From: CAVTLG01 sp963735495
GTDB lineage: Bacteria; Chloroflexota; Ktedonobacteria; Ktedonobacterales; Ktedonobacteraceae
Reading direction: 5' to 3'
Assembly (NCBI GenBank): GCA_963735495.1
Contig: CAVTLG010000014.1
Coordinates: 1,116,001 to 1,180,000 of the forward strand
Length of the DNA: 64,000 nucleotides
Part shown: piece by piece, positions 26,200 through 34,035 of the stretch
How the letters are laid out: every line of letters begins with the position of its first letter
Numbering within the stretch: the stretch's first letter is position 1
Made by a program: the position numbers and the translations under genes
Notes under the pieces: model-generated
What the model was told of the DNA's origin: nothing
The model's database searches: none
What the model saw: the letters and a program-made list of their open reading frames with translations, nothing else

Positions 26200-27999
26200 T
26201 CAAGAGCGCTTGTGTGCCGCATAGACGACATAGCCCTCGAACACATATCTTTGATACCATTTCTGCAAGAGCTGGCTACGCTGGACGAGTGCGTGTAATT
26301 GAGGCGCGTTGGGTAGAAACACATAGGCGGGATAAGCTGTAGATCGTACGAGATTGTAGTAGGGCCTATAACGATCTAGCCCGGGCTGGAGATTGGTATC
26401 GAGATTGCTACAGATAATATGCTCGTCGCTGCGAAAGATAAGGACGCCACATGTCCAGTAGTCCGCGTAGATGCGTGTGGCCCCAATGTGTTGCAGATCC
26501 TGAACCAGACTGCCCTGTTGCTGATAGGCATTTTGAGCCGCCGGGATCTCATGCCATAGGTCGATAGTGCTCTGTACAAGCACGAATGTGATGAGGAGTA
26601 ATAAGCCAGCTCTCACAACGAACGTCCCTTGTGACCATCTTATGCTGTGCTGCAACATCGTATTGCTATGGATCGTCAGGCCGTGCCACAGCGGCCACAA
26701 CACGGCTGGTGTGGCAAAGAGCACGCATGTGAGATAGCGTGAGGCGCCGCGTGGAGTTATACCGGCGCGAGCACTGGCTGCGAAGAGGCAACATGCCAGC
26801 GCTGCGCTGGCGAGGATCATCAGTTTGGCGGTCGAGCAAATGATGTACTGTCTCTCCTCAAATGACCAATGTTTACGTGCATGACGACTTTTCCAGATGG
26901 GATAGATGGCAAGCGAAACGGCTATGCTCCACAATAGGACGCAGCCAGCAGCCCAACTGCCATTGATGAGCAGGCAGGGCCAGAGGTGTCCGGCTGGAAA
27001 GAAGCCCGCTATGTTGTGGATGCTTGACACAGGTTCGGCTATGGCGCAACTGGAGGGGGCGCTGGTTATCGTAGGGATGCTGATCAGGAGAACCTCGCTG
27101 ATGCGTTGCAGCGGTGAAATCTCCAGGATACGTGTATAGCTGGCTGTATAGAGTACTGCATGCCAGGAACTATTGCCGGGTGTTGCTGACAGATTATAGA
27201 GAATGATGGGGAGTATGCCAGTCGAGAAACCTGCCACCAGGCCGATCCCGGTCCAACCTCGCAGCACATCTCGCCAACAAAAAAGCCCGATCAGCAATCC
27301 GGCTGCCACAATGCAGGGGATAATCAGAAAGTCCGACCACAGCGCCAGACCCATTGCCAGACCGAGCAGTCCGTAGACCAGTGTTCGTTGTATATATAAC
27401 TTGTTGGATTGCTCTGTGGCGGAATGTGTGGTGAGTGCAAGGCGGGATGCCAGCCAGAAAATCAATGCCCCAAAGAACAGCGTCTCTGGGTAGCCGCCGA
27501 TAGCGGTTAATTGGATCGCAAGCACGGTACCTGAACCCAGACTGAGCAATGCTACAGTAAAAAGGGCAAACTTTTTGCTGTAGAGCAGGCTTGTCAACGC
27601 GTACATGCTCGTGAGGTAGAGGGCGATCAGCAATAATAGGCCGAGTCGTACCGAGAAGATAGATACGCCCATCAGTTGGAAGAAGCATGCGCCCAGGTAA
27701 GCCTGGAGGGCTCCCATATAGCCCTGCCCGTAGAAAAAAATAGGGCGCTCGCCGCGCGTCAGGATATGTAATGCCATCAAGTCGATGACGCTTTCGTCGC
27801 TATTCGTGGAGGGCCAATGCAGTCGGAGCAAGATAAGCCGCAGCAGTATAGCTGCCGTCACCAGGAAGAGCAGGCAGATCTCGGAGGAGTAGAGACGTAA
27901 TCTTTTCCACACAAATTTATACGCTTTCAGCACAAAAGAAATAACAGGACTATCGATATATGAATTCGCTGCTATTAGTGTATCACGATTGTATCCCAC
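26200..27999 (-). CDS. Membrane glycosyltransferase, GT-C/PMT-like
   Basis: A 599-residue protein with about 10-12 membrane helices followed by a soluble C-terminal region. Early in the chain, after the first helix, stands 'WPSTNSDESVIDLMALHIL', an acidic loop of the type found in lipid-linked-sugar transferases. 'YGQGYMGALQAYLGACFFQL' is also usual in these proteins. It should transfer a sugar from a polyprenyl phosphate to an acceptor outside the membrane; the acceptor is unknown. It starts with GTG 27999 after 'gagag'. A strong hairpin ends only 20 bases upstream, leaving almost no room for a promoter. Confidence 0.75.
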   Translation of the reverse strand: MGYNRDTLIAANSYIDSPVISFVLKAYKFVWKRLRLYSSEICLLFLVTAAILLRLILLRLHWPSTNSDESVIDLMALHILTRGERPIFFYGQGYMGALQAYLGACFFQLMGVSIFSVRLGLLLLIALYLTSMYALTSLLYSKKFALFTVALLSLGSGTVLAIQLTAIGGYPETLFFGALIFWLASRLALTTHSATEQSNKLYIQRTLVYGLLGLAMGLALWSDFLIIPCIVAAGLLIGLFCWRDVLRGWTGIGLVAGFSTGILPIILYNLSATPGNSSWHAVLYTASYTRILEISPLQRISEVLLISIPTITSAPSSCAIAEPVSSIHNIAGFFPAGHLWPCLLINGSWAAGCVLLWSIAVSLAIYPIWKSRHARKHWSFEERQYIICSTAKLMILASAALACCLFAASARAGITPRGASRYLTCVLFATPAVLWPLWHGLTIHSNTMLQHSIRWSQGTFVVRAGLLLLITFVLVQSTIDLWHEIPAAQNAYQQQGSLVQDLQHIGATRIYADYWTCGVLIFRSDEHIICSNLDTNLQPGLDRYRPYYNLVRSTAYPAYVFLPNAPQLHALVQRSQLLQKWYQRYVFEGYVVYAAHKRS

Positions 28000-28018
28000 T
28001 ATAATCTCTCAAAACAAA

Positions 28019-28051
28019 GACCTGGTCAACCACTATTGTGTCGACCAGGTC
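28019..28051 (-). terminator. Hairpin between the 79-residue gene and the glycosyltransferase gene
   Basis: Nine-base perfect arms 'gacctggtc' (28019-28027) and 'gaccaggtc' (28043-28051). On the minus strand it is followed by 'tttgttttg'. It fits a terminator of the upstream small gene, but it also stands right before the glycosyltransferase start and could act as an attenuator. Confidence 0.65.
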
Positions 28052-28087
28052 CTTATGCTTAAAGCGTCTTCTTTTCTGCTACGAATG

Positions 28088-28327
28088 CTATTCGCCGAAC
28101 CAGGGGGCAGTCACCGTCTGTTCTTTTTCTTCGGGAACATAGGCCACAACGGCGCTGGCTGTTTCGTTCAATTTGACGACCCAGATATTATCTGCCAGGG
28201 CGTCAAGTTTTTCTACGTGGACTGTGGGCGCGCACTCTGGAGCGATACCATAAAAATTACATGCAGCTTGAATAACCGCTGCTGGTGCTGCTAACTCTTG
28301 ACGTTTCCAAAAGCCGAACAGGTTCAT
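28088..28327 (-). CDS. Small hypothetical protein
   Basis: A 79-residue protein, 'MNLFGFWKRQELAAPAAVIQ', with a beta-strand-rich second half 'NIWVVKLNETASAVVAYVPE'. ATG 28327 is chosen because 'agaagga' stands 7 bases away; ATG 28333 is too close to it. A hairpin with a T-rich tail follows. No family was recognised. It lies on the same strand as the crcB pair but 330 bases away. Confidence 0.55.
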   Translation of the reverse strand: MNLFGFWKRQELAAPAAVIQAACNFYGIAPECAPTVHVEKLDALADNIWVVKLNETASAVVAYVPEEKEQTVTAPWFGE

Positions 28328-28656
28328 GATCATTCCTTCTTGTAAGCAAAAGGAATACCAAGGAACCGCCTTGCTCGAACGAGCCACAGTGATCAATAGC
28401 CTGGTATACCCAACGTTTTCAGGTACATTGATGCTTCCCCACTTCTCCACCGGTTCGTTCCGGGTCGTCTTGCCATGGATGCTGATAAGGGCAGAGCCTC
28501 AAAAAACTGCGAGGTGATTGATAAGCAAAACCACTTCACCTATTTCAACGCATGCGCTCCCGCGTCGGTCACAAAATGGCAGAAGCTGCACGCGTCCTTT
28601 TACCGGCATAGGTGTTTCTCTCAGACTTTTCCCTGTGTGTTTGGTCTCGCTTGTCA

Positions 28657-29196
28657 TCAGTGGAAGCCTTCAACCTCTGTTTCAGCGTCTTCCTCGGACA
28701 CTAAGACGTCATCTTGCATATCCAGGTGGGACGTTTGTGCTTGTTGTAACCAGGCTTCTGCCAGCTTGCGTTGCTGTACTGGTCGCGACTTTGTGCGCAC
28801 GGCTATCCACATGCCCAGCATGTCGCCGAGGAAGACCGCTAGCAATCCTCCCAGCATGCTAATGAGCAGATAAGCGAGAGCTGCCAGCCAGTGTGCTGAC
28901 TGTGCCAGTTCTATATCACCGAGCATCAACGTGCTGAAGGTCGTATAGGCTCCCAGGAAGCCCACATTGATAAACAGGCGACGTGTTGGTCCAATAAATA
29001 ATTTGGCATCGGCCAGCGTCGTGATGCATGCCAGCAGCAAGGCACCGCTCAGATTAATACACAGAATATCGTACGGCCATGCTTTCCCGAGATGTGCCCG
29101 GATAAACGTGCTGAGTAACGCGCGCGCAATTGCGCCGAGGAAGCCGCCACAGATTACGGCACTCAAGCGACGGCGCGCGGAAAGCGTCTGTGTCAA
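28657..29196 (-). CDS. crcB: Fluoride ion channel/exporter FluC (CrcB), second subunit
   Basis: A 179-residue membrane protein with four helices. Hallmarks are 'GGFLGAIARALLS', the asparagine helix 'DILCINLSGALLLACI' and 'NVGFLGAYTTFSTLMLGDIE', which holds the fluoride-coordinating Phe/Thr/Ser track. It carries an unusual 45-residue acidic C-terminal tail, 'EDAETEVEGFH' at the end. The start is TTG 29196, immediately after the stop of the other crcB gene. In species with two crcB genes the proteins form an antiparallel heterodimer that lets fluoride out of the cell. Confidence 0.93.
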   Translation of the reverse strand: MTQTLSARRRLSAVICGGFLGAIARALLSTFIRAHLGKAWPYDILCINLSGALLLACITTLADAKLFIGPTRRLFINVGFLGAYTTFSTLMLGDIELAQSAHWLAALAYLLISMLGGLLAVFLGDMLGMWIAVRTKSRPVQQRKLAEAWLQQAQTSHLDMQDDVLVSEEDAETEVEGFH

Positions 29197-29583
29197 TTAA
29201 AGAACCCTCCCCAGTGCAAAACCCAGCGTAACCGCTGCGAGTCCCAGCAGAACACTACCGCCCAGGTACAGCACGCTCAGGCGATAACTTCTGCCGCGTA
29301 GAAGCTGAGTTCCCTCCCAGCTCATTGTACTGAAAGTCGTATAGCCTCCCAGGAAGCCAGTTGCCAGTATGCCCTGCTCTGCCGTCGAAAGCACGTGGCG
29401 TGTGGTAGCAGTGAAGACCAGCCCGATCAAAAAGGCCCCAGAAATATTAATCAGAAACGTACCCCATGGGAGTTGTGAGTTTGTGCGTTCGGCCACGAAA
29501 CGGCCAAGCAGGTAGCGAGCAGTGGCACCAATGGCACCAGCAATACCAATACACCCGGTTAATGCTAATGTCGGTAATGTCAT
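29197..29583 (-). CDS. crcB: Fluoride ion channel/exporter FluC (CrcB), first subunit
   Basis: A 128-residue four-helix membrane protein. 'GIAGAIGATARYLLGRFV', 'GTFLINISGAFLIGLV' and 'ATGFLGGYTTFSTMSWEGTQ' are the family motifs; the last supplies the fluoride-path Phe, Thr and Ser. It is the first gene of the pair and is preceded by a fluoride riboswitch and terminator. The two genes abut with no gap, in keeping with a heterodimer. It protects the cell from fluoride. Confidence 0.94.
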   Translation of the reverse strand: MTLPTLALTGCIGIAGAIGATARYLLGRFVAERTNSQLPWGTFLINISGAFLIGLVFTATTRHVLSTAEQGILATGFLGGYTTFSTMSWEGTQLLRGRSYRLSVLYLGGSVLLGLAAVTLGFALGRVL

Positions 29584-29662
29584 GCGACTTTTTCATACCT
29601 TTCTACGCTGGAAATGAGCAGATAAACAAAACAATTGCTCTGTGTCGAGGACAAAAGACAAC

Positions 29663-29698
29663 AAAAAACCCCTGATTTCGCCCTCAAGCGTCATCAGG
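29663..29698 (-). terminator. Riboswitch-controlled intrinsic terminator
   Basis: On the minus strand, 'cctgat' (29698-29693) pairs with 'atcagg' (29676-29671) and is followed by GG and six T. The first arm is part of the 3' strand of the fluoride aptamer, so aptamer folding and terminator folding exclude each other. Confidence 0.8.
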
Positions 29699-29763
29699 AG
29701 CCATTAGCGGCAATGCGGTTTCATCAAAGTTAGCACTTTGACGTGGTGAGCTCCATCACCAAT
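29682..29763 (-). promoter_or_regulatory. Fluoride riboswitch (crcB motif)
   Basis: On the minus strand the leader of the crcB pair contains 'ggtgatggagctcacc', then 'aaaccgc', and the 3' motif 'ctgatgacgc'. These are the conserved blocks of the crcB-motif RNA (GGnGATGG...CTCC/CACC, AACCGC, CTGATGA). The 3' motif overlaps an intrinsic terminator. Binding of fluoride should stabilise the aptamer, block the terminator and switch on the exporters. Confidence 0.85.
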
Positions 29764-29932
29764 TTCTGTATTCTCAACTCTGTCTTTACTATATCATATC
29801 CATGAGTATTCTCAAAGCGGGCAATGCGCGGCACTGTCTCGATTTGCAGACCTGCGCAGAGACATGTTTAGAGCGTCTTCACGAGAAGTAAGAGACTTAC
29901 CAGGATGAGCCGCACATTCGTGGCCAAACAGG

Positions 29933-30790
29933 TCATACATATATTGCTGTATGGGAAAAGCCAGGTGCTACCTGTGCGCTTTGCGGTACTCCCTCAAAGA
30001 GATCATGTTCTTCTTTGCGTCCACTGTTTACTAGGCTCAAAGCGCGATAATACTCCTGTGGTCCCCATATCTCTTGATGATCCTGCTCTGCCAGTGCTTG
30101 CCAGCAGGCTTTATCTGGTAACTGAGTTTGATGGCAGAGTACGGCCTGCCATGCGCGTTGCCAGTACGCGCTCGTATCTATACGGGTAGTAACGATCCAG
30201 TTGACCCAGGGATGGGCGCGTCTCTCTCGACCGTCAATCAGCATGACCATCTCGCCAAGAATGGGCAGACAGCGCGTAAACCAATCAGCCGTAGATATTC
30301 TATAGTACAATTTTGAGACGCTATGAGGAGCAAGGTCGTGGCTCTGGACATAATGCTGATCGGCGGCGCAGAGCAGAGCCGAGGTAGTGAACTGCGAAAT
30401 AGCTATATGATCCGGGTGCCCGTAGAGACCATCGGGACCAAAAGTGACGACGACCTGTGGCCGCACCTCGCGCAGCAGGCGCACAAGTCTGGCAATGATC
30501 TCCGCTTCGTTGATCTGATCTACGTCCCCATCCATGTAATCTAAGAAATCCAGGCGTGAAATTCCCAGTACCTCACAGGCATTGCGCACCTCCTGCTCAC
30601 GTAGCGCGCCCAATGCTTGTGCGCCTGGATACAACTCCCAGTCGCTAAACCAGCCGCGCTCGCCGCGTGTGGCGATGACCAGTGAGATCTCTACACCTTC
30701 GGCGGCATATTTGGCGAGCGTGCCGCCAAGAGCGATTGACTCATCGTCGGGGTGAGCCAGGATACACATCAGTTTTCGTGGAACTTGCAT
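29933..30790 (-). CDS. PIG-L family (LmbE-like) deacetylase
   Basis: A 285-residue zinc-dependent N-acetylglucosamine-type deacetylase. The metal site is 'CILAHPDDESIALGGTLAKY' plus 'GLYGHPDHIAISQFT'. 'EVSLVIATRGERG'-like text ('ISLVIATRGERGWF') and 'EVRPQVVVTFGPDG' are family features. ATG 30790 is preceded by 'gaggga'; the frame extends further upstream without a site. Relatives act on N-acetylglucosaminyl conjugates such as mycothiol or bacillithiol precursors. No partner gene is nearby, so the substrate is open. Confidence 0.9.
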   Translation of the reverse strand: MQVPRKLMCILAHPDDESIALGGTLAKYAAEGVEISLVIATRGERGWFSDWELYPGAQALGALREQEVRNACEVLGISRLDFLDYMDGDVDQINEAEIIARLVRLLREVRPQVVVTFGPDGLYGHPDHIAISQFTTSALLCAADQHYVQSHDLAPHSVSKLYYRISTADWFTRCLPILGEMVMLIDGRERRAHPWVNWIVTTRIDTSAYWQRAWQAVLCHQTQLPDKACWQALAEQDHQEIWGPQEYYRALSLVNSGRKEEHDLFEGVPQSAQVAPGFSHTAIYV

Positions 30791-30974
30791 ACATCCCTCA
30801 CATAAAATTTTAGACGCTAGCCACTTATAGTAGACTAATTTGATCAACAATATTAAGTATAGGGAATTACATCACGCTTGTCAAGCATGATCTGGCAGCT
30901 TTTTGGGGGCGAGAGCGAGAATGATGCGAGCGCACACGTACAATCTGGTGGTCGGATTTCATAGCCAAGAAGTA

Positions 30975-31140
30975 CTAGCAGAGATCCTTTGCCATGTGCA
31001 CATTGGTGGTTCTATACCCCAGCTTTTCGTAGAGAGATCTGGCTCTCTGATTGTGTCCAAAGGCATGTAATGTGATTTTTTCCAGGGTACTCTGTTTCAT
31101 CCATCGGTCTAAGATACAGCATGTGTCTCTTCCTTTCTGA
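30975..31140 (-). pseudogene. GNAT acetyltransferase, C-terminal remnant
   Basis: About 53 codons encode the end of a GNAT acetyltransferase: 'EKITLHAFGHNQRARSLYEK' followed by 'LGYRTTNVHMAKDL'. The upstream part of the same frame has no resemblance to the family and the acetyl-CoA loop (Q/RxxGxG/A) is missing, so the front of the gene is lost. Confidence 0.75.
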
Positions 31141-31579
31141 CAACGTGATATTGCACAAAGCATCAAGTTGTAATCACAAAAAATGTACTTTATCTCTATA
31201 AAAAGTTCAAGGGGAATTGAGGGAAAATTGCTGAATCTCAAACGGGAGACTTTCACGTCGACGTTTTGTCCTGGTCTAGATGGGCAACGCTGGTTTTGGG
31301 ACGGAAACTGTGACAGATCATCGCACATCGTTGCTCTATGAGCGCTTGCGATGTCAGGTGGATCAGGAGATTATGGGAGCAGGAGATGTGCTAACTAAAT
31401 AGAGCGCATGCCGCGCAACGAGTTGGCATCTCTGTTAGCGCCATACCAGGTTTGATGGTGCAATCGCCACCCTTTTCCCGTATCAATAGCCAACTCGCTC
31501 TGTTTGCGCAACTCGCGTCTGAGAAACTGCTCGCTATGCTTGCCCTGGAGGAACGTTTCCCAAAGCATGGCACACCCTC
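31141..31579. other. Gene remnants, no intact gene
   Basis: About 440 bases between the GNAT remnant and the HTH gene. A plus-strand stretch near 31390-31580 reads 'RVGISVSAIPGLMVQSPPFS' and on to 'ALEERFPKHGTPS' without a start, and may be the end of a lost gene. I could not identify it. Confidence 0.4.
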
Positions 31580-31822
31580 CTAAGAAGGAGGGTTGGCGAC
31601 AAGCAGCTTATCAATAGTCTGTTTCTTTATGCGATACCCCTGTCGTTTCCCACGGTGGGGCAGTGGAATAGCTTCTAGCAATCCCTGTGAGATCCAACGG
31701 CGAACCGTTGTGGTATCGACACGTAAGCGCCTGGCTACTTCACGTACGGTGAGCAGGTTATCGGTATTGGCTGCTTCATCTTCTGCGGCGGATGTGGCTG
31801 TAGTATTGCGATGGCGTGGCAT
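31580..31822 (-). CDS. Excisionase/MerR-like helix-turn-helix protein
   Basis: An 80-residue DNA-binding protein. The HTH part 'LLTVREVARRLRVDTTTVRR' followed by 'WISQGLLEAIPLPHRGKRQG' and 'YRIKKQTIDKLL' is the winged form used by phage excisionases and the N-terminus of MerR proteins. ATG 31822 follows 'gggagga'; the upstream in-frame codons before it are not used. A palindromic site and phased repeats stand upstream and may be its own operator. No integrase lies next to it. Confidence 0.8.
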   Translation of the reverse strand: MPRHRNTTATSAAEDEAANTDNLLTVREVARRLRVDTTTVRRWISQGLLEAIPLPHRGKRQGYRIKKQTIDKLLVANPPS

Positions 31823-31870
31823 AATTTCTCCTCCCTTATGACTTAGTACATCACACATCGTATCTATTTG

Positions 31871-31906
31871 TTCGCTGGTTCAAAAAATCCAGCGAAATCT
31901 AGCGAA
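31871..31906. promoter_or_regulatory. Palindromic and phased AGCGAA sites upstream of the HTH gene
   Basis: 'ttcgctgg' (31871-31878) and 'ccagcgaa' (31889-31896) are a perfect inverted pair, and a further 'tagcgaa' follows at 31900, one helical turn after the second arm. The group lies about 50 bases before the HTH start and is a candidate operator. Confidence 0.5.
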
Positions 31907-32382
31907 GACGCTAACACTAAGTGAAACACGTAAGAGTGAGAGGAAAAGATACACAGTGGTTTATCTCCTATAACTATTGTGTTGGACGCGATGCCTCTCT
32001 GTGTTATCTGTGTGCCAGACGTCCAAAAAAATGGCGATACCTATCGTCTCTCCTGCGGTCATTGCGTCCCAAACAGAGATGCCTTTGTTGTCGCTACGTG
32101 TCAAGGCGCACCCACAATTTGTATAAGAATCGGCCTTGCAGGCCAGCATATTTATGTATACTTCCGGTAGGGTATGCGGGATAGAATTTGACCGGTGCAT
32201 TGTTTACCTGACAGCTCGCTCATGGATGTGAGACCGCTTTCTCGTAAAACCCACAAAAGCAGTGTATCGTTTTCTACCGCATACGCTATTTATGCAAGCG
32301 TGTGCTCTGCGCTTCCTGAGGGAACCCATTTAGCGCTTTGGCATGCACAATGGTGCCAGGTGTTGCGAGGTATTTGTAGCTT
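31907..32382. other. Intergenic, no gene seen
   Basis: About 475 bases between divergent genes. Several short frames exist, none with a ribosome site or a recognisable product. It must hold the promoter of the cluster starting at 32383. Confidence 0.5.
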
Positions 32383-34035
32383 ATGAAGAAAATCAAGAGC
32401 ATTGCCTATCTGGCGTTTCTGCTCAATACGTTGCTCTATGGCTCGTATTATTCGATAGCCAAGGGATCTCTGCGGCACATCGATCCCATCGTGTTCACTT
32501 TTTTTACGATGATGACGCTGGTGCCACCGGCTCTGTGTATTCTCGCGTTATCCTGGCGCTCTATGACACGCGCTGCTATCAAGAGTGGCTTTTTGCTAGG
32601 CAGTTGTCTTTGTCTGGGACTTGTAACGCTTTCTGTGGCACTCAAATACAATAGTGCTACCGGTACTGCATTTTTCCCATCTCTCAATGGTTTCCTGGCC
32701 GCACTTTTTGCCTATCTCTTCCTGCGCTATCCTATCACAAAGGCGACCTGGTTTGCCGGCCTAGTCTCGTTTTGTGGAGCGGTCTTGCTGATGCTGAATG
32801 CATCGATGGGTGGTCTGCGCGGCATCCTGATTGCTTTTATTGGCGGTCTGTTATGCACATTTTATATATTTCTGGCTGACCGTGAGCAGAAAGACCCGAC
32901 GATCTACTGGCCGCTTTTAGCTGTCGAACTGCTGACGATGGCGCTGTGGGCGAACCTGATCGCGCTACTCTTTGGCAACTGGCAGATGGTGCAGTTCTCG
33001 TTTCCTACGGATACCTGGGCGATCCTCTATATTGGTCTTGGTACAACCTTCCTGCCTATCTTAAACACCGTGCTGCTGCAAAAATATGTCTCGCCGGTCA
33101 CTGTTTCGTTCATCTCCATTTTGGAGCCCATCATGGGCGCATTTGTTGCGTTCGTGTATCTGCATGAAGTGATGCCGCTGGACGGCTATCTTGGGGGTGG
33201 ACTGATCGTTGCAGGTACGCTCATTCACACCTGGAGTTCTGTGGAGCGACCTGCCAGGAAACGCAGCTTGCAACAGCAGCTTGCTATCGCCGGGCAGCGC
33301 ATCCAGTCCACGCTGGCAGGTACATTGTTCTATCCGGTTCTCTGCTGTGGCGCGGGTATCTTTCTGGCCTATAAACTGGGTGGTTTCCCGCCGCCCGCCT
33401 GGCGCGCGATGTATATGATAGCACCGCAGGTTCCCGCGTTGATGCAGCAGGGACAGGCTGTGGGGGTATGCTTGCTCATTGCACAGGCCGCCTCCTGGCT
33501 CATTGCGTGGGTTTCGCTCATCGTCATGGGCTGTCTGGCGACCTATCGGGCTTTTCGCCGTTTCTTCGCGGCGACTGATCGCGATCCCGTGCTGCTACCA
33601 GCTCTGCCAGAGGCGATGAACGTTGATATGCGCGCATTACGCCAGATGGGCTATACGCCGTACGCGCATGCGACCAGCAGACGCAAGGCCAACAACGCGT
33701 CGCCCAGGCGACGCTATCCGCGTCAGCGTGAGCGCCCTGCGCGGATGACGATGTCCTTGGGCCAGATAGATATCGCACAGTTGCGCGTGGATATGCCTTT
33801 TATGCTGCCTGTCGTTGCTGAGCAGACAGAGCCAGTTGTGCGCAAAGGATTGCACGCAGCATTTAAAACTCGGCTGATTGCATTCTCAGACGCTGAGCAG
33901 ACGTCGTCTTCGGCCTCTGATGTATTCGCCGCGCCGCCGGGGGATGACGCACGTGGTGAGCAGTATCAGGATACCTTTGGGAATCATTGGCTGTATTGGG
34001 ACGATCTCGGAACTACGGAAGTGAGTGAACGATGA
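32383..34035 (+). CDS. EamA-like (DMT) transporter fused to a two-helix module and a cytoplasmic tail
   Basis: A 550-residue protein. Residues 1-290 are a ten-helix drug/metabolite-transporter fold with EamA features such as 'SILEPIMGAFVAFVYLHEVM' and 'PLDGYLGGGLIVAGTLIHTW'. A second membrane part of two helices follows (about 305-390) containing 'LGGFPPPAWRAMYMIAPQVP'. The last 160 residues are soluble, arginine-rich and low in complexity, ending 'WLYWDDLGTTEVSER'. The two-helix part is shared with the PP2C protein at 37070. It overlaps the next gene by ATGA, so the cluster is an operon. It probably moves or senses a small metabolite; the fusion is unusual. Confidence 0.75.
   Translation: MKKIKSIAYLAFLLNTLLYGSYYSIAKGSLRHIDPIVFTFFTMMTLVPPALCILALSWRSMTRAAIKSGFLLGSCLCLGLVTLSVALKYNSATGTAFFPSLNGFLAALFAYLFLRYPITKATWFAGLVSFCGAVLLMLNASMGGLRGILIAFIGGLLCTFYIFLADREQKDPTIYWPLLAVELLTMALWANLIALLFGNWQMVQFSFPTDTWAILYIGLGTTFLPILNTVLLQKYVSPVTVSFISILEPIMGAFVAFVYLHEVMPLDGYLGGGLIVAGTLIHTWSSVERPARKRSLQQQLAIAGQRIQSTLAGTLFYPVLCCGAGIFLAYKLGGFPPPAWRAMYMIAPQVPALMQQGQAVGVCLLIAQAASWLIAWVSLIVMGCLATYRAFRRFFAATDRDPVLLPALPEAMNVDMRALRQMGYTPYAHATSRRKANNASPRRRYPRQRERPARMTMSLGQIDIAQLRVDMPFMLPVVAEQTEPVVRKGLHAAFKTRLIAFSDAEQTSSSASDVFAAPPGDDARGEQYQDTFGNHWLYWDDLGTTEVSER

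Noticed and set aside
27194..27688. A 164-codon minus-strand frame in the glycosyltransferase
   Set aside because: Different frame of the same strand; the hydrophobic helices are in the frame of the 599-residue protein.
31391..31573. A 60-codon minus-strand frame after the HTH gene
   Set aside because: Its text is typical of antisense to a plus-strand gene remnant, and it has no ribosome site.
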